Shown one piece after another: positions 44,700-53,900 of a stretch of 64,000 nt of DNA. The translations under genes were made by a program, and so were the position numbers. Origin of the DNA: an uncultured Bacillota bacterium (GTDB lineage: Bacteria > Bacillota > Clostridia > Lachnospirales > Lachnospiraceae); the NCBI GenBank assembly GCA_949291945.1, contig CASEXH010000004.1, positions 62,001-126,000 of the forward strand, read 5' to 3'. Every line of letters starts with the position of its first letter. Within the stretch, counting starts at the first letter, position 1. The notes below the pieces were generated by a model. The model made no database searches and was not told the origin of the DNA. It was given only the letters and a program-made list of their open reading frames with translations.

Positions 44700-45677
44700 A
44701 CGCCTCTTAAGATCTATATAAATTGCAGTGCCCTCTCCCACAGAGGAAGAGGCCCAGATCCGGTATCCCAGATTGCTGCAGATCCGGCGGCAAAGATACA
44801 GGCCAAGGCCGCTGGCTTTTTTGTCGCTTCTGCCGTTATAGCCGGTATAGCCCTTTTCAAAGATCCTGGGAATATCCTCCGGGGCAATGCCGATACCGTT
44901 ATCCCGGATACAGAGAATCTCCCCTTCCTGCCGCTCTACGGAAACTTTTCCCTGGGGCCTGGTATACTTCAGACTGTTTGAGAGCACCTGCTCTACGACA
45001 AAGAGGAGCCATTTCTCATCGGTAACTACCTTCCAGTCCATGGACTCATATTCCAGCCGGATTTTCTTCTGGATAAAAGAAGAAGAAAATTTCCGCACTG
45101 CCTGGCGGAGGATCTGATCCATCTCACACTCTTCAAAAACGTAATCTGTTGTCTCAGAATCCAGCCGGAGATAGCACATGGCCATATCCACATACTGATC
45201 GATCCGGACTACCTCTCCCCGTACTTCCCTTGCCAAAGGGCTGTCCTCATTTTCCAGCCTCAGCTTTAATGCGGCAATAGGGGTTTTCACCTGGTGGGCC
45301 CACATGGTATAGTAATCGCTCATATCCTGGTACCGGCGGTTTTGCCTGTCCTGGGTATCTTTCTCCTTTTCCCAAAGTCTGGCGATCAGATCCTGATAAT
45401 CCTGTTCCAGAAGGCCTTCCGGTACCGGCAGGAGTTCTGCACCGGTTATCTCCTGCTGCTCTCCCATCTGTCTCAGTTCCCGATGCTTTTTTCGGAATCT
45501 CAGGTAATCCGGCACTGCCAGGACCAGACCAAAAAACAGACAGAGCACTGCCCCGTAAGCCCAGGCTGCCGGCGGCAGCCTGTAGAAAAACAAAAGGACA
45601 AAAAACACTGCCATAGCTATAAAATAAAAGGCCGCAGTTCTTTTGTGCTGTTTTATATATGCAGTCAAAACTTTCAT
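44685..45677 (-). CDS. BceS-type intramembrane-sensing histidine kinase
   Basis: 330 residues: two membrane helices (about 16-32 and 39-56) joined by only a few residues, so no extracellular sensor; phosphoacceptor H128 in WAHQVKTPIAALKL; HATPase with N (EQVLSNSLKYT), G1 (IRDNGIGI) and G2 (ASGLGLYLCRR) boxes. Kinases of this type are driven by the flux of the BceAB transporter. AAGGAG precedes the ATG, 10 bases after the regulator gene. Confidence 0.95.
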   Translation of the reverse strand: MKVLTAYIKQHKRTAAFYFIAMAVFFVLLFFYRLPPAAWAYGAVLCLFFGLVLAVPDYLRFRKKHRELRQMGEQQEITGAELLPVPEGLLEQDYQDLIARLWEKEKDTQDRQNRRYQDMSDYYTMWAHQVKTPIAALKLRLENEDSPLAREVRGEVVRIDQYVDMAMCYLRLDSETTDYVFEECEMDQILRQAVRKFSSSFIQKKIRLEYESMDWKVVTDEKWLLFVVEQVLSNSLKYTRPQGKVSVERQEGEILCIRDNGIGIAPEDIPRIFEKGYTGYNGRSDKKASGLGLYLCRRICSNLGYRIWASSSVGEGTAIYIDLKRRLTKM

Positions 45678-45687
45678 ACCGCTCTCC

Positions 45688-46359
45688 TTATCCGATGAGA
45701 TATCCCATGCCTACCTTCGTAGAAATAAAATCTGTCAGGCCTGCCTTCTCCAGCTTTTTCCGCAGACGGTTTACATTCACGCTTAAAGTATTTTCATCTA
45801 CAAAACTGTCGCTTTCCCAGAGTTTCTCCATAAGCCGCTCCCGGCTGATGATCTTTCCCTTGTTTTCCAAAAGGGTCTGAAGGATCCGGTACTCGTTTTT
45901 GGTCAGATCGATCTTTTCCCCTTCATAGGATAGAGAAGCGTCTGCCATATTTAAAACAGCGCCTTTATGTTCCAGAAAAGCCTGCTCTCCTCCGTAGTCA
46001 TAAGTTCTCCTCAGCACAGCCTGGATCTTGGCGGTCATCACCATCTGGTCAAAAGGCTTGGCAATAAAGTCATCCCCGCCCATCTGCATGGCCATAACAA
46101 TATTCATGTTATCTGAGGCGGAAGAGATAAAGATCACCGGCACCCTGGAAATCTTCCGGATCTCCTGGCACCAGTAATAGCCATTGTAAAAAGGCAGAGA
46201 AATATCCAGCAGGACCAGATGAGGGTGATAGTCAGAAAATTCCTCCATGATCTTCTCAAAATCTGAGGCGCACCGGGCTTCCAGGTTCCAGGACTCCATC
46301 TGTTTCTGGATCCCCCGGGCGATCCCCGGATCATCTTCTATGATAAATATACGGTACAT
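45688..46359 (-). CDS. BceR-type response regulator, OmpR family
   Basis: 223 residues: receiver domain with phosphoacceptor D52 (VLLDISLPFYNG) and switch lysine (IAKPFD), and a C-terminal winged helix (LTKNEYRILQTLLENKG ... TLSVNVNRLRKKLEKAG). Partner of the adjacent BceS-type kinase. It begins 14 bases after the solute-binding protein gene, so it may be co-transcribed with importer 2, linking uptake to antibiotic sensing. AAGGGG precedes the ATG. Confidence 0.95.
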   Translation of the reverse strand: MYRIFIIEDDPGIARGIQKQMESWNLEARCASDFEKIMEEFSDYHPHLVLLDISLPFYNGYYWCQEIRKISRVPVIFISSASDNMNIVMAMQMGGDDFIAKPFDQMVMTAKIQAVLRRTYDYGGEQAFLEHKGAVLNMADASLSYEGEKIDLTKNEYRILQTLLENKGKIISRERLMEKLWESDSFVDENTLSVNVNRLRKKLEKAGLTDFISTKVGMGYLIG

Positions 46360-46373
46360 ATGATTAGCCCCTT

Positions 46374-47963
46374 TTAATTTTTATCCAGATCCACGGTTAT
46401 CTCATAATAGTCACAGGGATGAGCCTCCAGACCTGTAACCCCTTCTCCTGAAACAATAGACATCCGCAGATGGGAAGCAAAGATAAAAGCATTGTCGTCC
46501 AGGATCGTCTGAGTCATTTCCACAGCCAGAGAAGCTCTTTCTTCTGCGTCAAAAGTAGTGCTCATCTGGGCTTCCAGCTCTTCCAGTCTGTCACTGTGAT
46601 ATCCCCCTCTGTTGTGGGTGGAAGAATCCAGGCAGTGGGTGGTAAAGAAGTATTCCGGATCTCCTGTAGGTGCGCAGACAAAGGCGCTGGCGTAGATGTC
46701 CCACTCGCCGGTTTCAATAACATCCAGATGATTTGCCGTACTGTTTACTTCAACGTCAATGCCAATCTCTCCCAGAGTAGCCTGAACGCTTTCTGCCAGA
46801 AGGGGCAGTTCCTGACGGCTGGGATAAGTAAGCCAGCGAATAGTCAGGTTCTCTCCGTCCTTGTCCACATAACCGTCTCCGTCCGTATCTGTCCATCCTG
46901 CTTCCGCCAGAAGTTCTTTAGCCCTGTCCGGATCATATTCCGGTGCGGTAACTGCATCGCCCCCAAAAGTAAAGTTTGACGGGAAAGGACCTACAGCGGC
47001 GGAACCATTGCCTTCCATCAGTACCTCTGTAAAGCTTTCTTTGTCAATGCCGCAGGCAATGGCTTCCCTTACTCTCTCATCCTGGAGAGCCTCTGTGGCA
47101 TAATTCATCTGTGCAAAGAAGGATCTGGAGGTTTCTACAGAAGAAATCGTATAGGGCTCTTCTGAGAACAGGGACAAACTGGAGTAAGGAAGACCGTAAG
47201 CCGCATCCAGCTCTCCTGACTGAAGAGCCATAGTAAGGGTATCTCCATCACTGATGGTCTGCACATATATGGTGTCCAGATTCGGCATTCCATCCCAGTA
47301 ATTTTCATTTTTTACCAAAGTCAGTCCCTGGTCTGTAACCACTTCTGTGGCAATATATGGACCGGTGCCCACTACGTTTCCGTCATCAGTAATGCCGGCT
47401 TCCATATCAATAATGCAGCCGTAGGGATCGGCCAGATAATTCATCAGAGCCGGTACCGGCTCTGTAGTCCTGATAGTCAGAGTCATGCCCTCTGCTGTAA
47501 TCTCCTGGATCTTCAGATCCCCTTTGGCTCTCTCATGAACCTCCACCAGATGCTCCAGACATTCCTTCACGGCCTGGGCGTCCAGTTCCCTGCCGCTGGT
47601 GAACGTTACCCCGTCTCTCAGGGTAATCCTCCAGGTATTTTCATCTACATTCTCATATTCTGTGGCCAGCCAGGGCTCCAGCTCCATGGTATCGGAATAG
47701 CGGAATAAGGTTTCCCCTATGCCATAGCGGATACAGGCCCAGCCTGAATATCCGTTGTGAGGGTTCACATCAGACTCGTCATTTTCCGCATTAAAAGTGG
47801 TGTCTCCGTAATAAAAAACTTTTTCTCCTGAAGAGGACTCAGACTGTAATCTATCCTGACTGTCCTCCTCCCCGGAAGAACCGCAGCCTGCCAGCAGTCC
47901 GGCGCTCATAGTCAGCGCCAGAACAGCACCCCACGCCTTTTTCCATATGTTTTTTGGTTTCAT
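46374..47963 (-). CDS. nickel/peptide-type solute-binding lipoprotein (family 5), importer 2
   Basis: 529 residues: signal peptide with lipobox (GLLAGCGSS), then a family 5 fold (ENTWRITLRDGVTFTSGRELDAQAVKECLEHL; EYDPDRAKELLAEAGWTDTDGDGYVDKDG). This family covers NikA, DppA and OppA, so the ligand could be a peptide, a nickel complex or another small molecule. Unusually it is the last gene of its importer, after both ATPases. AAGGAG precedes the ATG. The next gene is the BceR-type regulator. Confidence 0.93.
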   Translation of the reverse strand: MKPKNIWKKAWGAVLALTMSAGLLAGCGSSGEEDSQDRLQSESSSGEKVFYYGDTTFNAENDESDVNPHNGYSGWACIRYGIGETLFRYSDTMELEPWLATEYENVDENTWRITLRDGVTFTSGRELDAQAVKECLEHLVEVHERAKGDLKIQEITAEGMTLTIRTTEPVPALMNYLADPYGCIIDMEAGITDDGNVVGTGPYIATEVVTDQGLTLVKNENYWDGMPNLDTIYVQTISDGDTLTMALQSGELDAAYGLPYSSLSLFSEEPYTISSVETSRSFFAQMNYATEALQDERVREAIACGIDKESFTEVLMEGNGSAAVGPFPSNFTFGGDAVTAPEYDPDRAKELLAEAGWTDTDGDGYVDKDGENLTIRWLTYPSRQELPLLAESVQATLGEIGIDVEVNSTANHLDVIETGEWDIYASAFVCAPTGDPEYFFTTHCLDSSTHNRGGYHSDRLEELEAQMSTTFDAEERASLAVEMTQTILDDNAFIFASHLRMSIVSGEGVTGLEAHPCDYYEITVDLDKN

Positions 47964-48015
47964 TTTTTCTCCTTTCCTGATAATCCTTCCGCTGATTTTT
48001 GCAAAACTTGGGACT

Positions 48016-48771
48016 TTAAAATACAGAATCTATAAGGATCTTTGTATATTCTTCCCGGGGATGCCGTATCACCTCATCTGTCATACCCGTTTCTATAATA
48101 CTGCCTTTATACATCACCAGGACTCTCTGGCAGAGCTTCTGCACCAGAGCCAAGTCATGACAGATCAGGAGGATAGACAGTCCTCTATCCCTCTGAAGTC
48201 TGCTGAGCAGATCCATAATCTGGGCCTGTATGGTAACGTCCAAAGCGCTGGTAGCCTCATCACAGATCAGAATCCTGGGATCTACAGCCAGAGCTCTGGC
48301 TATGGCCGCTCTCTGACACTGCCCGCCGCTTACCTCATGGGGATATCTGGAAGCAAAACTTTTGTCCAGTTCTGCCAGTTCCAGAAGCTCATACATCCTT
48401 TTTCTGGCGTCTTTCCGTTTCATGCCGTGATTGCGCATGCTCTCCATGATCCCGTCTCCCAAAGTACAGCGGGGATCAAAGGAATCCTGGGGAATCTGGA
48501 AAATCATCTGCATCTTTGTATACAGCTCTTTTTTCTTTTTCCCTTTCTGTCCCAGAATTTCCTCTCCGTCCAGACGGATACTGCCGCTGTCCGGCTCCAA
48601 AAGCCGGGTGATCATCTTTGCTGCAGTACTTTTTCCGCATCCGCTTTCTCCTACAAGCCCCAGACATTCGCCTCTGTTCAGAGTAAAGCTGATCTCATTT
48701 ACTGCTGTAAAGGGCGTTTTATTCTTATAAAATGTTTTTTTCAGATTTGTTACTTCCAATATTTTTTCCAT
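48016..48771 (-). CDS. nickel/peptide ABC transporter ATPase (DppF/NikE type), importer 2
   Basis: 251 residues: Walker A GESGCGKST, signature VSGGQCQRAAIARAL, Walker B ILICDEATSALD, H-loop LLICHDL. It is the second ATPase of importer 2. The start is the ATG at 48771, with GAGG 8 bases upstream; the frame's earlier codons belong to the previous gene's end. The short C-terminus (IIETGMTDEVIRHPREEYTKILIDSVF) resembles NikE more than OppF. Confidence 0.93.
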   Translation of the reverse strand: MEKILEVTNLKKTFYKNKTPFTAVNEISFTLNRGECLGLVGESGCGKSTAAKMITRLLEPDSGSIRLDGEEILGQKGKKKKELYTKMQMIFQIPQDSFDPRCTLGDGIMESMRNHGMKRKDARKRMYELLELAELDKSFASRYPHEVSGGQCQRAAIARALAVDPRILICDEATSALDVTIQAQIMDLLSRLQRDRGLSILLICHDLALVQKLCQRVLVMYKGSIIETGMTDEVIRHPREEYTKILIDSVF

Positions 48772-48775
48772 AGCT

Positions 48776-49561
48776 TTATCCTCTGTCCAGCCGGGGAACC
48801 GCACCGATAAGCTTCCTGGTATAGGGTTCCCGGGGATGGCGGATCACGTCTTCTTTCCTGCCGTATTCTACCAGCTTTCCCTGATACATGACAGCCACTT
48901 TATCCGCCATATATTCTACAACGCCGATGTTATGGGTAACAATGGCAATGGCTGTCCCATAAAGCTCCCGCATTTTCATCATCTCTTTCACCACCTGGGC
49001 CTGGACAGTAACGTCCAGGGCGCTGGTAGGCTCATCGGCCAACAGAAGCCGGGGATTTGGCACCATGGCCATCATGATCCCCACTCTCTGATTCATTCCC
49101 CCTGACAGTTCAAAGGGATAACTTTTCAGGATTCTTTCTCCGTCTGTAAGACGCATAGTCTCAAATAATTTCAGGGCCCTTTCTTTAATCTCTTTACGGC
49201 TGATCTTTTCATGTTCCAGAACACTTTCATAAAGCTGGTCTTCAATGGTCCGGATCGGACACATGGAAGCCCCTGTATTCTGAAAAATCATACCCATTTC
49301 AGGCCCCCGGAGCTTTCGGAGTTCATTTTCTCTGCTATCGACAACATTCTGTCCTTTATAGTAAATATCGCCTCTGGTCACGGCTCCGGAATTTCCCAGC
49401 AGCCCCATAGCCGCCTTGATCACCGTGCTTTTTCCGCTGCCGGATTCTCCTACTATTCCAAGGATCTCTCCTGGTGCCATCTGAAGAGACAGATCCTGGA
49501 CTACCGGCTTTCCTCCGTAACTGATGTCTACATGCTGCATATCTAATAATGGCTGTGTCAT
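48776..49561 (-). CDS. nickel/peptide ABC transporter ATPase (DppD/NikD type), importer 2
   Basis: 261 residues: Walker A GESGSGKST, signature LSGGMNQRVGIMMAM, Walker B LLLADEPTSALD, H-loop AIVTHNIGV. First ATPase of importer 2, four bases before the second. It lacks the cysteine-rich tail of OppD. Its start overlaps the upstream permease stop by four bases (ATGA) and AGGAGG precedes the ATG. Confidence 0.94.
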   Translation of the reverse strand: MTQPLLDMQHVDISYGGKPVVQDLSLQMAPGEILGIVGESGSGKSTVIKAAMGLLGNSGAVTRGDIYYKGQNVVDSRENELRKLRGPEMGMIFQNTGASMCPIRTIEDQLYESVLEHEKISRKEIKERALKLFETMRLTDGERILKSYPFELSGGMNQRVGIMMAMVPNPRLLLADEPTSALDVTVQAQVVKEMMKMRELYGTAIAIVTHNIGVVEYMADKVAVMYQGKLVEYGRKEDVIRHPREPYTRKLIGAVPRLDRG

Positions 49562-50424
49562 GATCTGTTCCTCCTGCTCTGTCTGGGATCTAATATATCC
49601 CTTACGGTATCTCCCAGAAGGTTAAAGACCATAACCGTAAGAAAAATAGCGCAGCCGGGAGCCAGGATCACCCATGGAGACGTCTGGAGCATACTTCTTC
49701 CATTGCTCATCATGGAACCCCACTCTGCAGTAGGCGGCGTAGCTCCCAGACCCAGAAACGACAGTCCGGCGATTTCCATCATCATGGTCCCGATATCCAG
49801 AACCGCCGTTACGATCACCGGACCGGCGATATTGGGGACAATATGTTTTAAGATGATCTTCCCTGTCCCGGAACCTGCCAGCCGGGCCGCCGAAATATAG
49901 GGCGCATTCTTTATAGTCAGCACCTGACTTCTGGCAATCCTTGCATATTTTGGCCAGGATACAAAGGCCAGGGCTGCTACGGCGTTCATGATGCCTCCGC
50001 TCATGACACTGGCTGCGGCAATGGCAAAGACCATTCCCGGAAAGGCCAGGAAAATATCTGAGAGACGCATGAGAAAGGAATCCAGCTTTCCCTGGCAGTA
50101 GCCGCAGAGAATCCCCACGATGCTTCCTGCAACTGTGATGATCACCACCAGAAGCACCGCTGAAGAAATAGAGGATCTGGCTCCCATGATCACCCTGGAG
50201 AGCATATCTCTTCCGTACCGGTCTGTCCCCAGCAGATATTCCCTGCAGGGAGCCAGAAGGGCATTGCCAAGGTCCTGTTCATAAGGATCATAGGGCGTTA
50301 TATAAGGCGCAAAGACTGCCACCAGAATGAGCAGAAGAGTCAATGCGCCGTAAACGGCCAGTTTTATCTTTGTATAGTCTTTTTTTATTTTCTGTTTTCT
50401 TACAGTAATCTTCTTTTCTTCCAC
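49558..50424 (-). CDS. nickel/peptide ABC transporter permease (DppC/NikC type), importer 2
   Basis: 288 residues, N-terminal membrane helix, then the LLGTDRYGRDMLSRVIMGARSS motif that marks DppC/OppC proteins, five more helices and the ATPase-docking loop. The start is GTG at 50424, with AGGAGG 7 bases upstream, overlapping the previous stop by one base (TAGTG). Confidence 0.95.
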   Translation of the reverse strand: MEEKKITVRKQKIKKDYTKIKLAVYGALTLLLILVAVFAPYITPYDPYEQDLGNALLAPCREYLLGTDRYGRDMLSRVIMGARSSISSAVLLVVIITVAGSIVGILCGYCQGKLDSFLMRLSDIFLAFPGMVFAIAAASVMSGGIMNAVAALAFVSWPKYARIARSQVLTIKNAPYISAARLAGSGTGKIILKHIVPNIAGPVIVTAVLDIGTMMMEIAGLSFLGLGATPPTAEWGSMMSNGRSMLQTSPWVILAPGCAIFLTVMVFNLLGDTVRDILDPRQSRRNRS

Positions 50425-51368
50425 TATGCTTCCTCCTGTCCCAGACGGATCCTTGGATCAAGATAATGATAAATCAGATCTGTGATCAGATTCACTACCA
50501 CATAAATGACCGCCATCCAGATCACGTAGGCCTGTATGATGGGATAATCCCTCATGGTGATGGCGTCTACCGCCATTTTCCCCACCCCGTCCCACATAAA
50601 GATGGATTCTACAATGGCCGTTCCTCCCAGAAGGGATCCAATGGACAGGGCCAGCAGGGTAACGATAGTGAGCATGGAGGCTTTCAGCACACTGAAAGTC
50701 AATATCTTATTCTCACGGATCCCCCGTGCTCTGGCGCCCTGCACATAGTCCTTGTTCAATTCTTCCAGAACCGTGGCTCTTACCTGCCGGGTATATTTGG
50801 AGGACATGGCTATGGCAAGAGTCAGGGTTGGAAGGATAATGCTTTTCCATCCGCTGTTATTTCCCATTACAGGAAGGAGCTTCAACTTCAGGGAAAAGAA
50901 ATAGATCAGCAGCAGAGACACAAAAAAGTTCGGCAGGGAATTCCCGATGAAACTCAAAAACCGTATCAGATAATCCAGAAATTTATTTTGTTTTACTGCT
51001 GACAGGATTCCCAGAGGTATAGAGATTAATACGGTCAGAAAGATGGACGTGACCGTCAGGTAGATCGTCGCCGGAAGTTTTGATATAAATGTGTCGAATA
51101 CATCTTTCCCGGATACAAAAGATTCTCCCATATCTCCTCTCAGTACATTACCCAGCCAGATAACATACTGCTGAGCCAGAGGCTTGTCCAGGCCCATCTC
51201 CTGGCGGAGCTGATCTTTTTCTTCTTCTGACATGACCACGCCCTGATTGCTTTCCATGGTATCAATCACGTCTGTAGTACCTATATTCGTCAGAATGAAG
51301 GACAGCAGGGTAATGCCCAGGAGAATCGGGATTAATTGTATAAATCGTCTTATTACGTATTTTCTCAT
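50424..51368 (-). CDS. nickel/peptide ABC transporter permease (DppB/NikB type), importer 2
   Basis: 314 residues, six membrane helices, N-terminus MRKYVIRRFIQLIPILLGITLLSF as in DppB proteins, and the docking loop YVQGARARGIRENKI. First gene of importer 2. It has its own promoter inside the 3' end of the preceding ATPase gene, bearing the shared CCCC-N4-GGGGCTTGTG element. Confidence 0.95.
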   Translation of the reverse strand: MRKYVIRRFIQLIPILLGITLLSFILTNIGTTDVIDTMESNQGVVMSEEEKDQLRQEMGLDKPLAQQYVIWLGNVLRGDMGESFVSGKDVFDTFISKLPATIYLTVTSIFLTVLISIPLGILSAVKQNKFLDYLIRFLSFIGNSLPNFFVSLLLIYFFSLKLKLLPVMGNNSGWKSIILPTLTLAIAMSSKYTRQVRATVLEELNKDYVQGARARGIRENKILTFSVLKASMLTIVTLLALSIGSLLGGTAIVESIFMWDGVGKMAVDAITMRDYPIIQAYVIWMAVIYVVVNLITDLIYHYLDPRIRLGQEEA

Positions 51369-51408
51369 TCTTTACCACCCTTATCAGCTTTGTAAATTCA
51401 CTTTTTAA

Positions 51409-51450
51409 AGTATAAAACCTTCAAAAAATTCTCACAAGCCCCATGGGGGG
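51409..51450 (-). promoter_or_regulatory. importer 2 promoter with shared regulon element
   Basis: On the minus strand CCCC-CCAT-GGGG-CTTGTGA, with -35 TTGTGA (51437-51432), a 17-base spacer and -10 TATACT (51414-51409). The -35 lies in the last codons of the upstream ATPase gene. The same GC-rich dyad could also act as part of a weak terminator, since T-rich sequence follows. Confidence 0.65.
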
Positions 51451-52101
51451 TTGTTTTTTATTTAAGAGGTGGGCCTGCCCACTTTGTTCTCCCTTTTCCT
51501 CTTCCAGAGGTATGATCCTGGTACATACCCGGTTCAGCAGTTCCGAATCGTGGCTGACTACGATCAGTCCGATTTCCCGCTTCTCTGCCTCTTTCAGCAA
51601 AAAGTGCCATATCTGACTCTGGGTGATCAGGTCCAGCATAGTCGTGATCTCATCCGCCAGCAAAAATCTGGTCCTCTTTCCCAGGGCCCTGGCAATACTG
51701 AACCGCTGCAGCTCTCCCCCGGACAATTCTGCGGGGAAACGGTTCATCCAGTCTTCTTCTATCCCAAGTTCCCGAAGGATTCTTTCTTCTATCTGATCTC
51801 CCTCCCGGATGGCTTCTTTGACCCGCAGTCTGGGATTCAGGGCAAACTCTGGCTGCTGCCAGATCATCTGCACCGGACAGTAGCCTCCATAGGAGGATAT
51901 AGGCTTTCCGTCCAGAAGGATTTCCCCCTGATCCGGCTCCAGGTATCCGGAAAGAAGCTTGCACAAAGTGGTTTTCCCATATCCGCTTGGTGCGGCCAGC
52001 CCTACCCGCTCTGTGTTTTCTACAGTCAGGCTGAAGTCCTTCAGGATTTTTCTCCCTTTCTTTGTATATTGATAAGAAAGATTCTTGACTTCCAGTTTCA
52101 T
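51421..52101 (-). CDS. nickel/peptide ABC transporter ATPase (NikE-like), importer 1
   Basis: 226 residues: Walker A APSGYGKTT, signature LSGGELQRFSIARAL, Walker B FLLADEITTMLD, H-loop IVVSHDSE. Shorter than OppF and closer to NikE. The start is the ATG at 52101 with GGTGG upstream; the longer frame to 52233 runs over the previous gene. The last codons hold the -35 element of the importer 2 promoter, so the gene end and that promoter are under shared constraint. Confidence 0.9.
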   Translation of the reverse strand: MKLEVKNLSYQYTKKGRKILKDFSLTVENTERVGLAAPSGYGKTTLCKLLSGYLEPDQGEILLDGKPISSYGGYCPVQMIWQQPEFALNPRLRVKEAIREGDQIEERILRELGIEEDWMNRFPAELSGGELQRFSIARALGKRTRFLLADEITTMLDLITQSQIWHFLLKEAEKREIGLIVVSHDSELLNRVCTRIIPLEEEKGEQSGQAHLLNKKQPPMGLVRIF

Positions 52102-52127
52102 CTTATTTCCACCTTTCCGCCTGGATT

Positions 52128-53054
52128 CTATTGGGCATACAGGCAGCGGACCTTTCCGCCTCTTACTTCCCGGTAGGGGATTTCTCCTCTGCAGGCCTCC
52201 TGGCACTGGCTGCATCTGGGGCTGAAGATACACCCTTTGGGAAGGTTTTTCACATAAGGCTGGCTTCCTTCAATATATTGAAATCCATGCCTGGGCATAG
52301 CCCTCCATAAGGCTTTCGTATAGGGGTGCCGAAGGTTCTCTTCTCTCTGGAAGTCTTCTGCCCTGGCCTCCTCAATAGTGGTTCCCCCGTAAAATACCGC
52401 AATCCGGTCCACGGTCTCCAGAGCCAGTTCCAGATCATGGGTGATCACCAGAACGGCAGCGCCCATGTCCGCCAGATTTCGGAAATGTTCCATGGCACGT
52501 TTTGCTGTTTTCTTATCCAGACCCGGTGTAGGTTCGTCAGCGATGACCAGTCTGGGTTCTTCCATCACTGCCGTAGAGATCAGCACTCTCCGGTTCATCC
52601 CTCCGGACAGCTCAAAAGGATAAAGCTCCTCTGTCTTTTCTTCCAGATCGTAACGTCTGAAAATAGCTTTCAGCTTCTCTTGGGACGCCGGATCTTTTTT
52701 CCCTTTCCGTATCTGAGGTCCGATCTTCATCAGGGGATTCAGGGAAGAAATGCTCTGGGGTACCATAACGATTTCCTTTCCTCTGAGTTTTTCTATCCTT
52801 TCTTTGGTAAGTTTCTCTCCCAGATACTGGATATCGCCTCCCATGCGGGCGTTATAGGGCAGAACTCCCATTGCCCCATGGGCCAGGAGACTTTTCCCGG
52901 ATCCGCTGGAGCCTGCCACCGCTACCACTTCTCCTCTTCGGACTTCTACGTCCAGGTTCCGGATGACCGGGAGTTCTGTCTGATGCATTCCTCTGTCATA
53001 CTGGGTAAAAACAATATTCATATGTTCGATTTTCAGGACTGTCTCTTTTTCCAT
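52128..53054 (-). CDS. nickel/peptide ABC transporter ATPase (OppD/DppD type), importer 1
   Basis: 308 residues: Walker A GSSGSGKSL, signature LSGGMNRRVLISTAV, Walker B LVIADEPTPGLD, H-loop LVITHDLEL. The C-terminal tail (KGCIFSPRCSQCQEACRG, then a last Cys in VRCLYAQ) is the cysteine-rich OppD/DppD tail, which in some relatives binds an iron-sulfur cluster. AGGAGG precedes the ATG. Confidence 0.94.
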   Translation of the reverse strand: MEKETVLKIEHMNIVFTQYDRGMHQTELPVIRNLDVEVRRGEVVAVAGSSGSGKSLLAHGAMGVLPYNARMGGDIQYLGEKLTKERIEKLRGKEIVMVPQSISSLNPLMKIGPQIRKGKKDPASQEKLKAIFRRYDLEEKTEELYPFELSGGMNRRVLISTAVMEEPRLVIADEPTPGLDKKTAKRAMEHFRNLADMGAAVLVITHDLELALETVDRIAVFYGGTTIEEARAEDFQREENLRHPYTKALWRAMPRHGFQYIEGSQPYVKNLPKGCIFSPRCSQCQEACRGEIPYREVRGGKVRCLYAQ

Positions 53055-53075
53055 GCTTTTCTCCTCCTGGCTTCT

Positions 53076-53900
53076 TTACTGATGGATACTTCCGGGATCC
53101 AGCATTTTCCTCAGGCTCTCTCCCAGGATATAGAATAGTACCACGGTAAATACCAGCAAAAGCCCGGGAAATAAAGCCAGCCACCATTTTCCTGTGATCA
53201 GGTACTGCATGGCCTCTGAAAGTACGATACCAATGGCCGGCTGCTCCGTAGACAGGCCGAATCCCAGAAAAGTAATGCTGGACTCATGAAGGATCGCATG
53301 GGGAAACATCAGTACCAGGCCTACGATAAACTGAGGCACAAGATGAGGCAGCATATGTTTCCTGGCGATATACCAGCTGCTCTTCCCCAGTTTGCAGGAA
53401 ATCTGGATATAAGGGCTCTCCCTGAGCTGGATCACTTCCGCCCGTATCAGTCTGGCCAGGGAAGGCCAGTGTGTAAAGGCCACGCCTATGACCACGCCTT
53501 TCAGCCCCTTGCCCAAAGCTACTGAGATCAGTATCAGCAGCAGCATATGAGGGATTCCCATGATCAGGTCAATGCAGAAACTGATGACCGTATCCACCGT
53601 CTTTCCCATAGCAGCCGATGCAATTCCCAGGATAAGGGCCACCGCCGCACTGACTACGGCAGCCAAAATACCGATTAATATACTGATAGAAAGGCCTTTC
53701 AGCGTCCTTGCCAGCATATCCCTTCCCAGCCAGTCGGTGCCGAAAATATATTCCAGGCAGGGGGCTATATTCTTCCTGGAAAAATCTGTCACCCTGGCTT
53801 CTTCTGTGCTCAAGCTTCCCCATATGCAGATTACTGCCAGAAAAACAACAGAAAAGCCCAGTCCTATCAGAATTCTCTGTCTCCGGTTCCACATCTTCAT
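53076..53900 (-). CDS. nickel/peptide ABC transporter permease (DppC type), importer 1
   Basis: 274 residues: N-terminal helix, the FGTDWLGRDMLARTLKGLSIS motif of DppC/OppC proteins, and further helices with a docking loop near LGKSSWYIARKHMLPHL. Its start overlaps the previous stop by four bases (ATGA), and GGGGGTAAGG lies upstream. Partner of the following ATPases and the preceding DppB-type permease. Confidence 0.94.
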   Translation of the reverse strand: MKMWNRRQRILIGLGFSVVFLAVICIWGSLSTEEARVTDFSRKNIAPCLEYIFGTDWLGRDMLARTLKGLSISILIGILAAVVSAAVALILGIASAAMGKTVDTVISFCIDLIMGIPHMLLLILISVALGKGLKGVVIGVAFTHWPSLARLIRAEVIQLRESPYIQISCKLGKSSWYIARKHMLPHLVPQFIVGLVLMFPHAILHESSITFLGFGLSTEQPAIGIVLSEAMQYLITGKWWLALFPGLLLVFTVVLFYILGESLRKMLDPGSIHQ